A DNA stretch of 20,580 nt from the IMG/VR virus record IMGVR_UViG_3300042465_008988, positions 1 to 20,580 of that record; one strand, written 5' to 3'. Of this stretch, positions 1-4,102 are shown piece after piece. The position numbers were made by a program, and so were the translations under genes. Every line of letters begins with the position of its first letter. Within the stretch, counting starts at the first letter, position 1. The notes below the pieces were generated by a model. The model was not told the DNA's origin. It made no database searches and saw only the letters and a list, made by a program, of their open reading frames with translations. This stretch comes from a virus.

Positions 1-34
1 TCTAACAATATATTAATATTTTATAAAGTATGTG

Positions 35-56
35 GATATACTTGTATAGAGAATAA
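35..56 (-). promoter_or_regulatory. Degenerate copy of the leftward late-type promoter
   Basis: On the minus strand this reads TACAAGTA followed by TATCC, aligned with the TATAAATA-TATCC of the better copies to the right. It differs at two octamer positions and shares this variant with the copy at 430-452. It would drive transcription out of the left edge of the window. Confidence 0.35.
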
Positions 57-79
57 AGTCTTTTTTGAACGGAAAGACT
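57..79 (-). terminator. Hairpin downstream of the 60-aa gene
   Basis: Seven-base-pair arms AGTCTTT/AAAGACT with a 9-nt loop. The T-rich downstream flank on the minus strand suits a terminator for the gene ending at 201, and the next degenerate promoter follows at once, as in other cassettes. Confidence 0.4.
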
Positions 80-200
80 AGAAACCGTTGGGGTTAGCAG
101 TGCATATGCACAATGACTATATGTAAACTAGTTACTAGTCCTGATAAGTATCTGCTATTGTTTTTGCTTGATGCGGCGCCCAAACCGAACAAGACATTTG

Positions 201-383
201 TTATATCTCGTAATCAGCCTTCAACTGAAGGATTACTGGATATATGTCAATGTACATTACACCATCTGGTGCAATCCATTGAACTAGAGTATTCTGGTAG
301 GCAATGAATGCCTTAGAGTGATTGATGAGTGCTTGGTCTGCGGCGGCAAACAAAGCAGTGTTGGATGTGGTTGGTGTTGTCAT
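201..383 (-). CDS. Hypothetical protein, 60 aa
   Basis: A small acidic-to-neutral protein beginning MTTPTTSNTALFAAADQAL and ending LKADYEI. I recognise no family. The start is set by a good Shine-Dalgarno, AAAGGAGAG, about 5 nt before the ATG. The N-terminal half is Ala/Thr-rich and probably helical; the C-terminal half has aromatic and Ile residues (VMYIDIYPVI) that look like a beta segment. It has no cysteines, no arginines and no membrane span. It sits in the leftward cassette array, about 50 nt downstream of the degenerate promoter near 434-443, and probably ends at the hairpin at 57-79. Function unknown. Confidence 0.6.
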   Translation of the reverse strand: MTTPTTSNTALFAAADQALINHSKAFIAYQNTLVQWIAPDGVMYIDIYPVILQLKADYEI

Positions 384-429
384 ATATCTCTCCTTTGTAT
401 GAGATAGATGTATATGGATGGGACTTGAT

Positions 430-452
430 GATGTATACTTGTAGAGTAGTAA
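430..452 (-). promoter_or_regulatory. Degenerate leftward late-type promoter for the 60-aa gene
   Basis: The plus strand reads TATACTTGTAGAGTA, a close match to the TATATTTATAAAGTA of the copy at 2606-2625. The octamer on the minus strand is TACAAGTA rather than TATAAATA. It lies about 53 nt before the start codon at 383, the same spacing as elsewhere in the array. Confidence 0.45.
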
Positions 453-481
453 GAACAGAGGTGGATACCCCTGCCCTTACT
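448..481 (-). terminator. Hairpin after the 145-aa gene
   Basis: Outer arms AGTAAG/CTTACT enclose an inner 7-bp stem CAGGGGT/ACCTCTG (one G-U pair) with loop ATCC. It starts 20 nt past the stop at 502 and overlaps the next promoter. Confidence 0.45.
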
Positions 482-501
482 AACCCTAAAGAACTTCCAA
501 T

Positions 502-939
502 CTAGAGCACCCAACCCGCTGGCTCAACTTCGAGCAATCGGCGTGGCTGTGACCTATCGATTTGGAATGTGATGGTTTGGTAAATGGTGTTTTCATTACC
601 CTTTGCCACATCACCTGGAACTGGATCAGACTGCTCAATGTTCGTGAGTTTGCACTCAATGAACAATTGCTTGCCTGTTGCCTTGTTAGCCTTCAACAGA
701 TCAACAATGTGTTGTGCTGGATTGAAGACTGCCTTGGTTGCTTCGTCGACCGACTTGGTCTCGAACCAAACAGCGAATGCTTGGCCACGACTTGCGACAA
801 CCTGTGGTGCGAAGACAGGCACGATGAGCCCGTCTGCGTCTACTGGCCGTTGACAAAGAAACTTACGACGAGTTATTTCGCCTGTCTTTTCATCTTTAGC
901 AACGCTGTCTGTAATACCTGAAATTTGGAATTTTGCCAT
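502..939 (-). CDS. Hypothetical protein, 145 aa, with one normally read CGG codon
   Basis: Begins MAKFQISGITDSVAKDEKTG. The start is supported by the Shine-Dalgarno AGGAGACT. The sequence alternates short hydrophobic and polar segments, with strand-like runs such as LIVPVFAPQVVASR and NTIYQTITFQI, and looks like a soluble mostly-beta protein. I recognise no family. Arg31 is encoded by CGG (847-849 on the plus strand). A +1 shift there would stop within two codons, so this CGG must be read in the normal frame to give the remaining 114 residues. That contrasts with the rightward genes, where every in-frame CGG is a shift point. The late-type promoter at 996-1017 lies 59 nt before the start. Function unknown. 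Confidence 0.75.
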   Translation of the reverse strand: MAKFQISGITDSVAKDEKTGEITRRKFLCQRPVDADGLIVPVFAPQVVASRGQAFAVWFETKSVDEATKAVFNPAQHIVDLLKANKATGKQLFIECKLTNIEQSDPVPGDVAKGNENTIYQTITFQIDRSQPRRLLEVEPAGWVL

Positions 940-995
940 GATAGTCTCCTGAACTGTTAGGCTTGATTTGGATTGACGAAGAATATCGCCACCGT

Positions 996-1017
996 GATAT
1001 TTAGAATATATAAATAT
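996..1017 (-). promoter_or_regulatory. Late-type promoter (TCTAAATA variant)
   Basis: The minus-strand octamer is TCTAAATA, one base from the T4 late consensus TATAAATA, inside a longer AT run. It is 59 nt before the ATG at 939 and just past the terminator at 1041-1076. Confidence 0.55.
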
Positions 1018-1040
1018 AATATATATATATAAAAAATGTT

Positions 1041-1076
1041 AAGTCCCAACACACCCGCAAGATGTGCTGGAAACTT
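1041..1076 (-). terminator. Rho-independent terminator of the 113-aa gene
   Basis: A stem of about 13 bp with one bulge, arms AAGTTTCCAGCACA and TGTGTTGGGACTT on the minus strand, followed by AACATTTTTT. Among the most classical terminators in the array. Confidence 0.7.
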
Positions 1077-1097
1077 AACTGTACTACTGGACCCGTG

Positions 1098-1439
1098 CTA
1101 CCAAGTTACGGAAGAGTCTACCTCCACTGACTTGGAGACCTTGCCTGCAAACTTGATTACGAGATCCTGTGTAATGGACCCGTCCTTCTGGGTAAACACA
1201 GCAGCCGACTTGATTTCAAGGACGTCTGCTTCCATAACAAACTTCATGGAAGAATCCTGAGCCTGTTTGAGGAACTCAGTGTATTCTGGAAGTTTCGCAG
1301 CAGGAAGCCAGACACACCAGACAGGCTTAGCAGTTACATCGCGCTCAACTGTGTGAGACTCGAGTGGCTGCAGCAGCATCTGGTGGGTACCGTACTTACT
1401 TTGCTTGCTGGAAATCCAATTTACATGGAACTTGGACAT
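1098..1439 (-). CDS. Hypothetical protein, 113 aa
   Basis: Begins MSKFHVNWISSKQSKYGTHQ. A Shine-Dalgarno-like GTAGGTAA lies about 5 nt before the ATG. The middle holds PVWCVWLPAAKLPEYTEFL, then a mixed helix/strand region and a C-terminal strand-rich part (DLVIKFAGKVSKSVEVD). It has the same MxKF-strand opening as the 145-aa neighbour (MAKFQISGI versus MSKFHVNWI), a weak hint of distant paralogy. No catalytic motif, signal peptide or membrane span is visible. Promoter at 1485-1504, terminator at 1041-1076. Function unknown. Confidence 0.75.
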   Translation of the reverse strand: MSKFHVNWISSKQSKYGTHQMLLQPLESHTVERDVTAKPVWCVWLPAAKLPEYTEFLKQAQDSSMKFVMEADVLEIKSAAVFTQKDGSITQDLVIKFAGKVSKSVEVDSSVTW

Positions 1440-1484
1440 AATTACCTACTCTCTGTGACTTGGACCTGTCACTAAAGGTTCAAC

Positions 1485-1504
1485 GGAGTATTTATAGATA
1501 TATA
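1485..1504 (-). promoter_or_regulatory. T4-type late promoter
   Basis: A perfect TATAAATA octamer on the minus strand (complement of 1489-1496), 50 nt before the start at 1439. The dyad arm TTATA lies just upstream. Confidence 0.7.
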
Positions 1505-1514
1505 ACACAGTAAA

Positions 1515-1538
1515 GCGAACCACCCTAAGGTGGCTCAC
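1515..1538 (-). terminator. Hairpin terminator of the zinc-motif gene
   Basis: The stem GTGAG-CCACC / GGTGG-TTCGC gives 10 pairs including G-U, with loop TTAG, followed by TTTA. It sits 5 nt past the stop at 1543. Confidence 0.6.
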
Positions 1539-1542
1539 TAAA

Positions 1543-1731
1543 CTAGAACATTGGCGTAATGCCTGCGTTCTTCTTCTTGGACTTGCGTTGCTTGCGTGCT
1601 TCAAGCAACTCTGTTGCATGAGGCTTGCAATAGTTACGGAAGTGGTCATCATCCCAAAGGATTCGACCTTCCATAGGAGCAAGCTGCACATTGCAAACGC
1701 AACACCAACAAGTAGTGTCATTGAGTCTCAT
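1543..1731 (-). CDS. Small putative zinc-binding protein, 62 aa
   Basis: The ATG at 1731 (MRLNDTTCWCCVCNVQL) is chosen because GGAG lies about 8 nt upstream; the longer open frame reads back through the promoter. Cysteines cluster as CWCCVC near residues 8-13, and a second pair, CKPH, follows about 27 residues later, a plausible CxxC...CxxH zinc site like those in HNH, RING and zinc-ribbon minidomains. The C-terminus is strongly basic (ARKQRKSKKKNAG), suggesting nucleic-acid contact. Only the cysteine/histidine spacing supports the zinc call. Promoter at 1765-1785. Confidence 0.65.
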   Translation of the reverse strand: MRLNDTTCWCCVCNVQLAPMEGRILWDDDHFRNYCKPHATELLEARKQRKSKKKNAGITPMF

Positions 1732-1764
1732 ACGATCTCCAATCGTGTAGAGGAATAGGACAGA

Positions 1765-1785
1765 GATATATTTATAAATATATAA
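1765..1785 (-). promoter_or_regulatory. T4-type late promoter
   Basis: TATAAATA on the minus strand (1769-1776), with dyad arms TTTATA/TATAAA 4 nt apart, 38 nt before the start at 1731. Confidence 0.7.
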
Positions 1786-1819
1786 ACAATTAAGCACCAC
1801 TACCCATAATCCACATTCA

Positions 1820-1835
1820 AAGTCACAAGTGACTT
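1820..1835 (-). terminator. Hairpin at the end of the 22-aa ORF
   Basis: A perfect 7-bp inverted repeat AAGTCAC/GTGACTT overlapping the stop codon. No clear T tract follows, so it could be an RNA-stability element. Confidence 0.35.
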
Positions 1836-1902
1836 AATGTCGTTCCACAAGGAGAACAACAAGGATTAGGGTAATGATGCAAAACGGTGTACTCTCAGTC
1901 AT
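1834..1902 (-). CDS. Candidate 22-aa membrane miniprotein
   Basis: The ORF MTESTPFCIITLILVVLLVERH has a polar N-terminus, about 13 consecutive hydrophobic residues (positions 7-19) and a charged C-terminal tail, the architecture of a single-span miniprotein. Its ATG overlaps the TGA of a preceding eight-codon frame, which might couple translation; there is no good Shine-Dalgarno of its own. It fills the cassette between the promoter at 1927-1947 and the hairpin at 1820-1835, which otherwise has no gene. The cassette could instead make a non-coding RNA. Confidence 0.35.
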   Translation of the reverse strand: MTESTPFCIITLILVVLLVERH

Positions 1903-1926
1903 CTGGAGCAGTCGACCATTGCCATA

Positions 1927-1947
1927 GGCATATTTATAAGTATATAA
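1927..1947 (-). promoter_or_regulatory. T4-type late promoter
   Basis: TATAAATA on the minus strand (1931-1938), with dyad TTTATA/TATAAA 4 nt apart. It directly follows the T tract of the upstream ncRNA terminator. Confidence 0.65.
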
Positions 1948-1984
1948 AAAAAACTGTGACAACCCGAACCGTCGTTCGGGGTGT
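1944..1984 (-). terminator. Strong rho-independent terminator of the candidate ncRNA
   Basis: An 11-bp stem ACACCCCGAAC/GTTCGGGTTGT with a 4-nt loop, followed on the minus strand by CACAG and eight T residues. Confidence 0.75.
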
Positions 1985-2043
1985 CCAGTGTCGGCTCAGT
2001 GGCTGTGATCCACACTCTGAGGTCGTGTGGCAGTTGCTATCCG
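1946..2043 (-). ncRNA. Candidate small non-coding RNA, about 95 nt
   Basis: A full cassette with no usable ORF in the leftward direction: there is no ATG, and GTG/TTG frames run through the terminator. It lies between the promoter at 2046-2066 and the terminator at 1959-1984. A 6-bp hairpin CCACAC/GTGTGG with a 9-nt loop lies near the 5' end. I match it to no RNA family. Confidence 0.45.
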
Positions 2044-2045
2044 CA

Positions 2046-2066
2046 GAAATATTTATAGATATATAA
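2046..2066 (-). promoter_or_regulatory. T4-type late promoter
   Basis: TATAAATA on the minus strand (2050-2057), with dyad TTTATA/TATAAA. It drives the ORF-less cassette at 1946-2043. Confidence 0.65.
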
Positions 2067-2077
2067 AGTTAACTAAA

Positions 2078-2099
2078 CTACTCACCCGAAGGTGAGCAG
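2078..2099 (-). terminator. cUUCGg-tetraloop terminator
   Basis: A 9-bp stem CTGCTCACC/GGTGAGTAG closed by TTCG, the very stable UUCG tetraloop, then TTTAGTTAAC. It lies 13 nt past the stop at 2112. Confidence 0.7.
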
Positions 2100-2111
2100 T
2101 AAAGTAATAGC

Positions 2112-2288
2112 TCAGTCAGCGTAAGCTGGAAGAGCAGCCTCGGCCTCGGCTTCAGTGGCATAGTAGCCAGCTGAATAACGAGTCCAAGGAAGCCAAGCGT
2201 CCATACCGCCATCCCAGTAAAGGGAGCCGATGTACCAGCCGGCTGCACTGCGCAGAACCTGAGCATCTGTAATCTTGTATTCAGACAT
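2112..2288 (-). CDS. Hypothetical small aromatic-rich protein, 58 aa
   Basis: Starts at ATG 2288 (MSEYKITDAQVLRSAAGWYI), with an excellent Shine-Dalgarno GGAGGTGA 5 nt upstream; an upstream GTG in frame is not needed. It is rich in Trp, Tyr and Gly (GWYIGSLYWDGGMDAWLPWT) and ends in an Ala/Glu helix (YATEAEAEAALPAYAD). The repeated W/Y-x-G pattern suggests a compact beta fold. I recognise no family. Promoter at 2330-2350, UUCG terminator at 2078-2099. Confidence 0.7.
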   Translation of the reverse strand: MSEYKITDAQVLRSAAGWYIGSLYWDGGMDAWLPWTRYSAGYYATEAEAEAALPAYAD

Positions 2289-2329
2289 GTTCACCTCCTT
2301 CCTGAAGTTGTAGTGTGAATGATGTCAAG

Positions 2330-2350
2330 GATATATTTATACATATATAA
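2330..2350 (-). promoter_or_regulatory. T4-type late promoter
   Basis: TATAAATA on the minus strand (2334-2341), followed by TATCC; dyad TTTATA/TATAAA 4 nt apart; 46 nt before the start at 2288. Confidence 0.7.
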
Positions 2351-2357
2351 AAGTAAA

Positions 2358-2387
2358 GTCCTCATCACCCCGAAGGGTGACAAGGAC
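2358..2387 (-). terminator. cUUCGg-tetraloop terminator of the structured RNA
   Basis: A 13-bp stem GTCCTTGTCACCC/GGGTGATGAGGAC (two G-U pairs) around TTCG, then TTTAC. Confidence 0.7.
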
Positions 2388-2603
2388 GCAATAGGTATGT
2401 TGCAACTGTCAGGCCGGACCATACTGGAGTTTGCACTCCCAAAGTACCAACGGTTGGTTGTGTCCTTGAAGGTTTTACGCTTCAATTCCCTGACCTTTCA
2501 GGGATACTTAGCACTAGTGTTGTTCCACTAATGTAGCCATAGAGGGGTCGTCGTTCACCAAAGCACGAGCTTGTTCACGAGCTGGTCACGTCAATCTACT
2601 GCA
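2358..2603 (-). ncRNA. Candidate structured non-coding RNA, about 245 nt
   Basis: This cassette has a perfect late promoter (2606-2625) and a strong terminator (2358-2387) but no ORF with a ribosome-binding site. The only long leftward frame starts at a TTG and runs through the terminator and the next promoter. The transcript contains a chain of local hairpins: TAGTG/CACTA; TCCCTGA/TCAGGGA with loop AAGG; TTGAAG/CTTCAA; ACCAA/TTGGT; and TACT..GGAGT/ACTCC..AGTA capped by GCAA, a GNRA tetraloop. This density of closed stems suggests a folded RNA. I do not match it to any known class. Confidence 0.5.
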
Positions 2604-2605
2604 AG

Positions 2606-2625
2606 GATATATTTATAAAGTATAA
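2606..2625 (-). promoter_or_regulatory. T4-type late promoter
   Basis: TATAAATA followed by TATCC on the minus strand (octamer 2610-2617), with a perfect dyad TTTATA-CTT-TATAAA. It drives the 245-nt ORF-less cassette. Confidence 0.7.
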
Positions 2626-2636
2626 AATCCACAGAG

Positions 2637-2656
2637 CTACCACCCGAAGGTGGTAG
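2637..2656 (-). terminator. cUUCGg-tetraloop terminator
   Basis: A perfect 8-bp stem CTACCACC/GGTGGTAG around TTCG; an outer CCACA/TGTGG pairing extends it. A short T run (ATTTTAT) follows. Confidence 0.7.
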
Positions 2657-2679
2657 ATGTGGTGAGAGGGGAGTCTCAG

Positions 2680-2838
2680 TTAACGCTTAGGCTTGGGAGC
2701 CACAGCTGCGCCGAATGCGCAAACAACTGTGATTCCAGCAAGACCAGTGTCTGCAACTTTCGATACAACACGCTTGATAGCCAAGCGCGTAGTAGTCCCA
2801 GCGTTGTAGGACTTGTTGTACAGGGATTCATGCTTCAT
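2680..2838 (-). CDS. Hypothetical small basic protein, 52 aa
   Basis: Starts at ATG 2838 (MKHESLYNKSYNAGTTTRLA), preceded by AAGGAGGGTTGAT, a strong Shine-Dalgarno. The N-terminal half is polar and basic; the C-terminal half has a moderately hydrophobic stretch (TGLAGITVVCAFGAAVA, about residues 31-47) and ends PKPKR. That could be one short membrane span with a basic C-terminal anchor. No family recognised. Promoter at 2876-2895, UUCG terminator at 2637-2656. Confidence 0.65.
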   Translation of the reverse strand: MKHESLYNKSYNAGTTTRLAIKRVVSKVADTGLAGITVVCAFGAAVAPKPKR

Positions 2839-2875
2839 ATCAACCCTCCTTGAGTCGTGTAGGAAATGGAGCACC

Positions 2876-2895
2876 GATATATTTATATAATATAA
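2876..2895 (-). promoter_or_regulatory. T4-type late promoter
   Basis: TATAAATA on the minus strand (2880-2887), dyad TTTATA/TATAAA 3 nt apart, 42 nt before the start at 2838. Confidence 0.7.
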
Positions 2896-2904
2896 AAGAA
2901 GTAA

Positions 2905-3028
2905 ACCCTAGTACTCACAACACCACGTATGGTGCCTTTCAGTGAGTACTAAGGTAGAGGACAACGCTTTTGCCTGTGTACAGCAGGTGCCATTGTTTCG
3001 TTCCCGGACGTTTCCAGTAAACGCTCCA
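2905..3028 (-). ncRNA. Candidate non-coding RNA, about 120 nt
   Basis: This cassette lacks an ORF with a ribosome-binding site. The only short frame (26 codons, MERLLETSGNE...) begins about 5 nt past the promoter octamer, so its mRNA would be virtually leaderless. A 5' hairpin GGAGCGTTT/AAACGTCC (one bulge) and the long terminal structure at 2907-2954 suggest a folded RNA. Confidence 0.4.
2907..2954 (-). terminator. Two-tier hairpin ending the candidate ncRNA
   Basis: Outer arms CCTTAGTACTCAC/GTGAGTACTAGG enclose an inner CACC/GGTG hairpin. TTTACTTCTTTT follows on the minus strand. Confidence 0.6.
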
Positions 3029-3030
3029 TA

Positions 3031-3050
3031 GAAATATTTATAAAATATAA
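3031..3050 (-). promoter_or_regulatory. T4-type late promoter
   Basis: TATAAATA on the minus strand (3035-3042), dyad TTTATA/TATAAA 3 nt apart. It drives the ORF-less cassette at 2905-3028. Confidence 0.65.
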
Positions 3051-3058
3051 AATAACTA

Positions 3059-3084
3059 AACTTACTCCCCGAAGGGAGCAAATT
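3059..3084 (-). terminator. cUUCGg-tetraloop terminator
   Basis: CTCCC/GGGAG around TTCG, extended to about 11 pairs by AT and G-U pairs, then TTTAGTTATTTTA. It abuts the stop codon at 3084-3086. Confidence 0.65.
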
Positions 3085-3200
3085 CAGCCACCGAGAGATT
3101 CGGCGTACCAAACACAATGTTCACAATGACAAGTCTCTTCATGAGAAGGGTCTTGATTGTAATCAATTGCTACTTTAACCGGGTCAAATGACTCAGTCAT
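3084..3200 (-). CDS. Small Cys/His-rich protein, 38 aa
   Basis: MTESFDPVKVAIDYNQDPSH is followed by EETCHCEHCVWYAESLGG. The start at 3200 has the strong Shine-Dalgarno AAAGGAGAC. The CHCEHC cluster at residues 24-29, plus H20, could bind a metal ion, though 38 residues is very short for an independent zinc fold. The leader carries a GTCTC/GAGAC hairpin that partly pairs the ribosome-binding site and is nearly identical to that of the 66-aa gene at 3711, suggesting cassette duplication. Promoter at 3233-3252. Function unknown. Confidence 0.65.
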   Translation of the reverse strand: MTESFDPVKVAIDYNQDPSHEETCHCEHCVWYAESLGG

Positions 3201-3232
3201 AATGGTCTCCTTTCGTGAGACTAGGGTTCAAG

Positions 3233-3252
3233 GTAATATTTATAAAATATAA
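3233..3252 (-). promoter_or_regulatory. T4-type late promoter
   Basis: TATAAATA on the minus strand (3237-3244), with an upstream TATA arm; 37 nt before the start at 3200. Confidence 0.7.
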
Positions 3253-3257
3253 GGTAA

Positions 3258-3297
3258 CTAGCAGTACCCCCCCAGGGGGAGGGGGGCACTAAGCTAG
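3258..3297 (-). terminator. GC-rich hairpin terminator
   Basis: CTAGC and AGT..CCCCCC arms pair with GGGGGG..ACT and GCTAG, a long stem with a run of C/G pairs. It overlaps the stop codon of the 38-aa membrane gene. Confidence 0.65.
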
Positions 3298-3410
3298 CGT
3301 GTTTTGCGTGCGTAGTCAACTGCCAAAGCAGCAGCTACTAACAACGCAACAACACCGGTAACTTTCAAATTCATTGAAAGTACCTTTTTGTATGCCTGCC
3401 AATAGGACAT
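3294..3410 (-). CDS. Single-span membrane miniprotein, 38 aa
   Basis: MSYWQAYKKVLSMNLKVTG is followed by VVALLVAAALAVDYARKTR. The Shine-Dalgarno AAAGGAGACATT supports the start. Residues 16-32 form one hydrophobic helix flanked by lysines on the N-side and RKTR on the C-side, typical of a small inner-membrane protein. Phage miniproteins of this shape include holin-like, superinfection-immunity and membrane-modulator proteins, but nothing here picks one. Promoter at 3443-3462; the terminator overlaps the stop. Confidence 0.65.
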   Translation of the reverse strand: MSYWQAYKKVLSMNLKVTGVVALLVAAALAVDYARKTR

Positions 3411-3442
3411 AATGTCTCCTTTCGCGAAGGGAATGTGGCACA

Positions 3443-3462
3443 GGTATATTTATAAAGTATAA
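3443..3462 (-). promoter_or_regulatory. T4-type late promoter
   Basis: TATAAATA on the minus strand (3447-3454), perfect dyad TTTATA-CTT-TATAAA, 37 nt before the start at 3410. Confidence 0.7.
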
Positions 3463-3471
3463 ACGTGGTAA

Positions 3472-3498
3472 AGGTAGTCACCCCAAAGGATGACCACC
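3472..3498 (-). terminator. Hairpin terminator of the 66-aa gene
   Basis: An 11-bp stem GGTGGTCATCC/GGGTGACTACC (G-U pairs) with a TTTG-type loop, followed by TTTACC. Confidence 0.6.
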
Positions 3499-3510
3499 AA
3501 TACCACAACG

Positions 3511-3711
3511 TTATTGATACTGGTAAGGCGTGATGCCTGTACCATGATCACGAACATTGATCATTGCGAGCAACTCGTTGTCCTTGAGGTTACCAAGGAC
3601 TTCGCTAATAGCTACATCGAGCTCGCTACGCTTACGAATCAGTGTGTCCAAACGAGTTTGCAACTCATAAACGGACTTCTGATTGATTGCTTTCTTGCGG
3701 AAGCCTAACAT
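3511..3711 (-). CDS. Small coiled-coil protein, 66 aa
   Basis: MLGFRKKAINQKSVYELQTR continues into LDTLIRKRSELDVAISEVLG, a heptad-like helical region (about residues 14-52) with Leu/Ile at a/d positions. The C-terminus (GTGITPYQYQ) looks unstructured. The start is backed by AAAGGAGACTATC. The leader contains GTCTC/GAGAC around the ribosome-binding site, as at 3200. It is probably an oligomeric helical adaptor; no family recognised. Promoter at 3759-3781. Confidence 0.7.
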   Translation of the reverse strand: MLGFRKKAINQKSVYELQTRLDTLIRKRSELDVAISEVLGNLKDNELLAMINVRDHGTGITPYQYQ

Positions 3712-3758
3712 GATAGTCTCCTTTCACGAGACTAAGGGTAGACGGAATTGTCTACATA

Positions 3759-3781
3759 GATGTATTTATAATAGATATAAA
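3759..3781 (-). promoter_or_regulatory. T4-type late promoter
   Basis: TATAAATA on the minus strand (3763-3770), with the dyad arm TTTATA 5 nt away, in a long AT run; 52 nt before the start at 3711. Confidence 0.65.
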
Positions 3782-3822
3782 TATAATAATAAATATAAAT
3801 TAAATAAGTATAAAGTTAGTTC

Positions 3823-3850
3823 GCTCAAGGTCCCCGAGAGGACCCTGAGC
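3823..3850 (-). terminator. Hairpin terminator of the 64-aa gene
   Basis: An 11-bp stem GCTCAGGGTCC/GGACCTTGAGC with one G-U pair and a 6-nt loop, then GAACTAACTTTATA. Confidence 0.65.
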
Positions 3851-3871
3851 TATGTGACAAGCCTGCTATGA

Positions 3872-4066
3872 CTAGCGGTTTGCCTTGTGGCCTGCGATGA
3901 GGCCTTTCGCAGCTGCGGCTGAACCTACTACTGTGACGTAGGTGGCCTTTGCTACTGCAAATTCGGCTTTGCCTGTGAGTGTGCCTGCTTGCATACCGCG
4001 TGAACGGCATGCATCAAGGAACTCTGGCTTTGGCGCGTACTTGCTGATTTTCTTTTGTGTGGCCAT
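3872..4066 (-). CDS. Hypothetical small basic protein, 64 aa
   Basis: The ATG at 4066 (MATQKKISKYAPKPEFLDAC) is chosen for the strong Shine-Dalgarno AGGAGGTT, 6 nt upstream. The N-terminal half is basic and polar (CRSRGMQAG); the C-terminal half is Ala/Val/Gly-rich (AVAKATYVTVVGSAAAAKGL), possibly a weak membrane-active helix, ending GHKANR. It is similar in layout to the 52-aa protein at 2680-2838 (basic N-terminus, Ala/Gly hydrophobic stretch, basic tail), though I see no clear identity. Promoter at 4103-4122; first cassette of the leftward array. Confidence 0.7.
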   Translation of the reverse strand: MATQKKISKYAPKPEFLDACRSRGMQAGTLTGKAEFAVAKATYVTVVGSAAAAKGLIAGHKANR

Positions 4067-4102
4067 GTGCAACCTCCTAGGTTGTGTTGGGAATGTGCCA
4101 CG

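Noticed and set aside
135-197. 20-codon frame MSCSVWAPHQAKTIADTYQD after the 60-aa gene
   Set aside because: No ribosome-binding site; coupling to the upstream stop is possible but nothing else supports it.
562-921. Rightward frames over the 145-aa gene
   Set aside because: They are antisense shadows; the leftward frame has the ribosome-binding site and promoter.
1801-1925. A tRNA or tRNA-like gene in the cassette at 1801-1925
   Set aside because: No acceptor stem, T-loop consensus or anticodon arm could be folded. No tRNA was recognised anywhere in the window, including one that would read CGG.
2291-2485. Leftward 64-codon frame inside the structured RNA cassette
   Set aside because: It starts at TTG without a ribosome-binding site and runs through the terminator and the next promoter.
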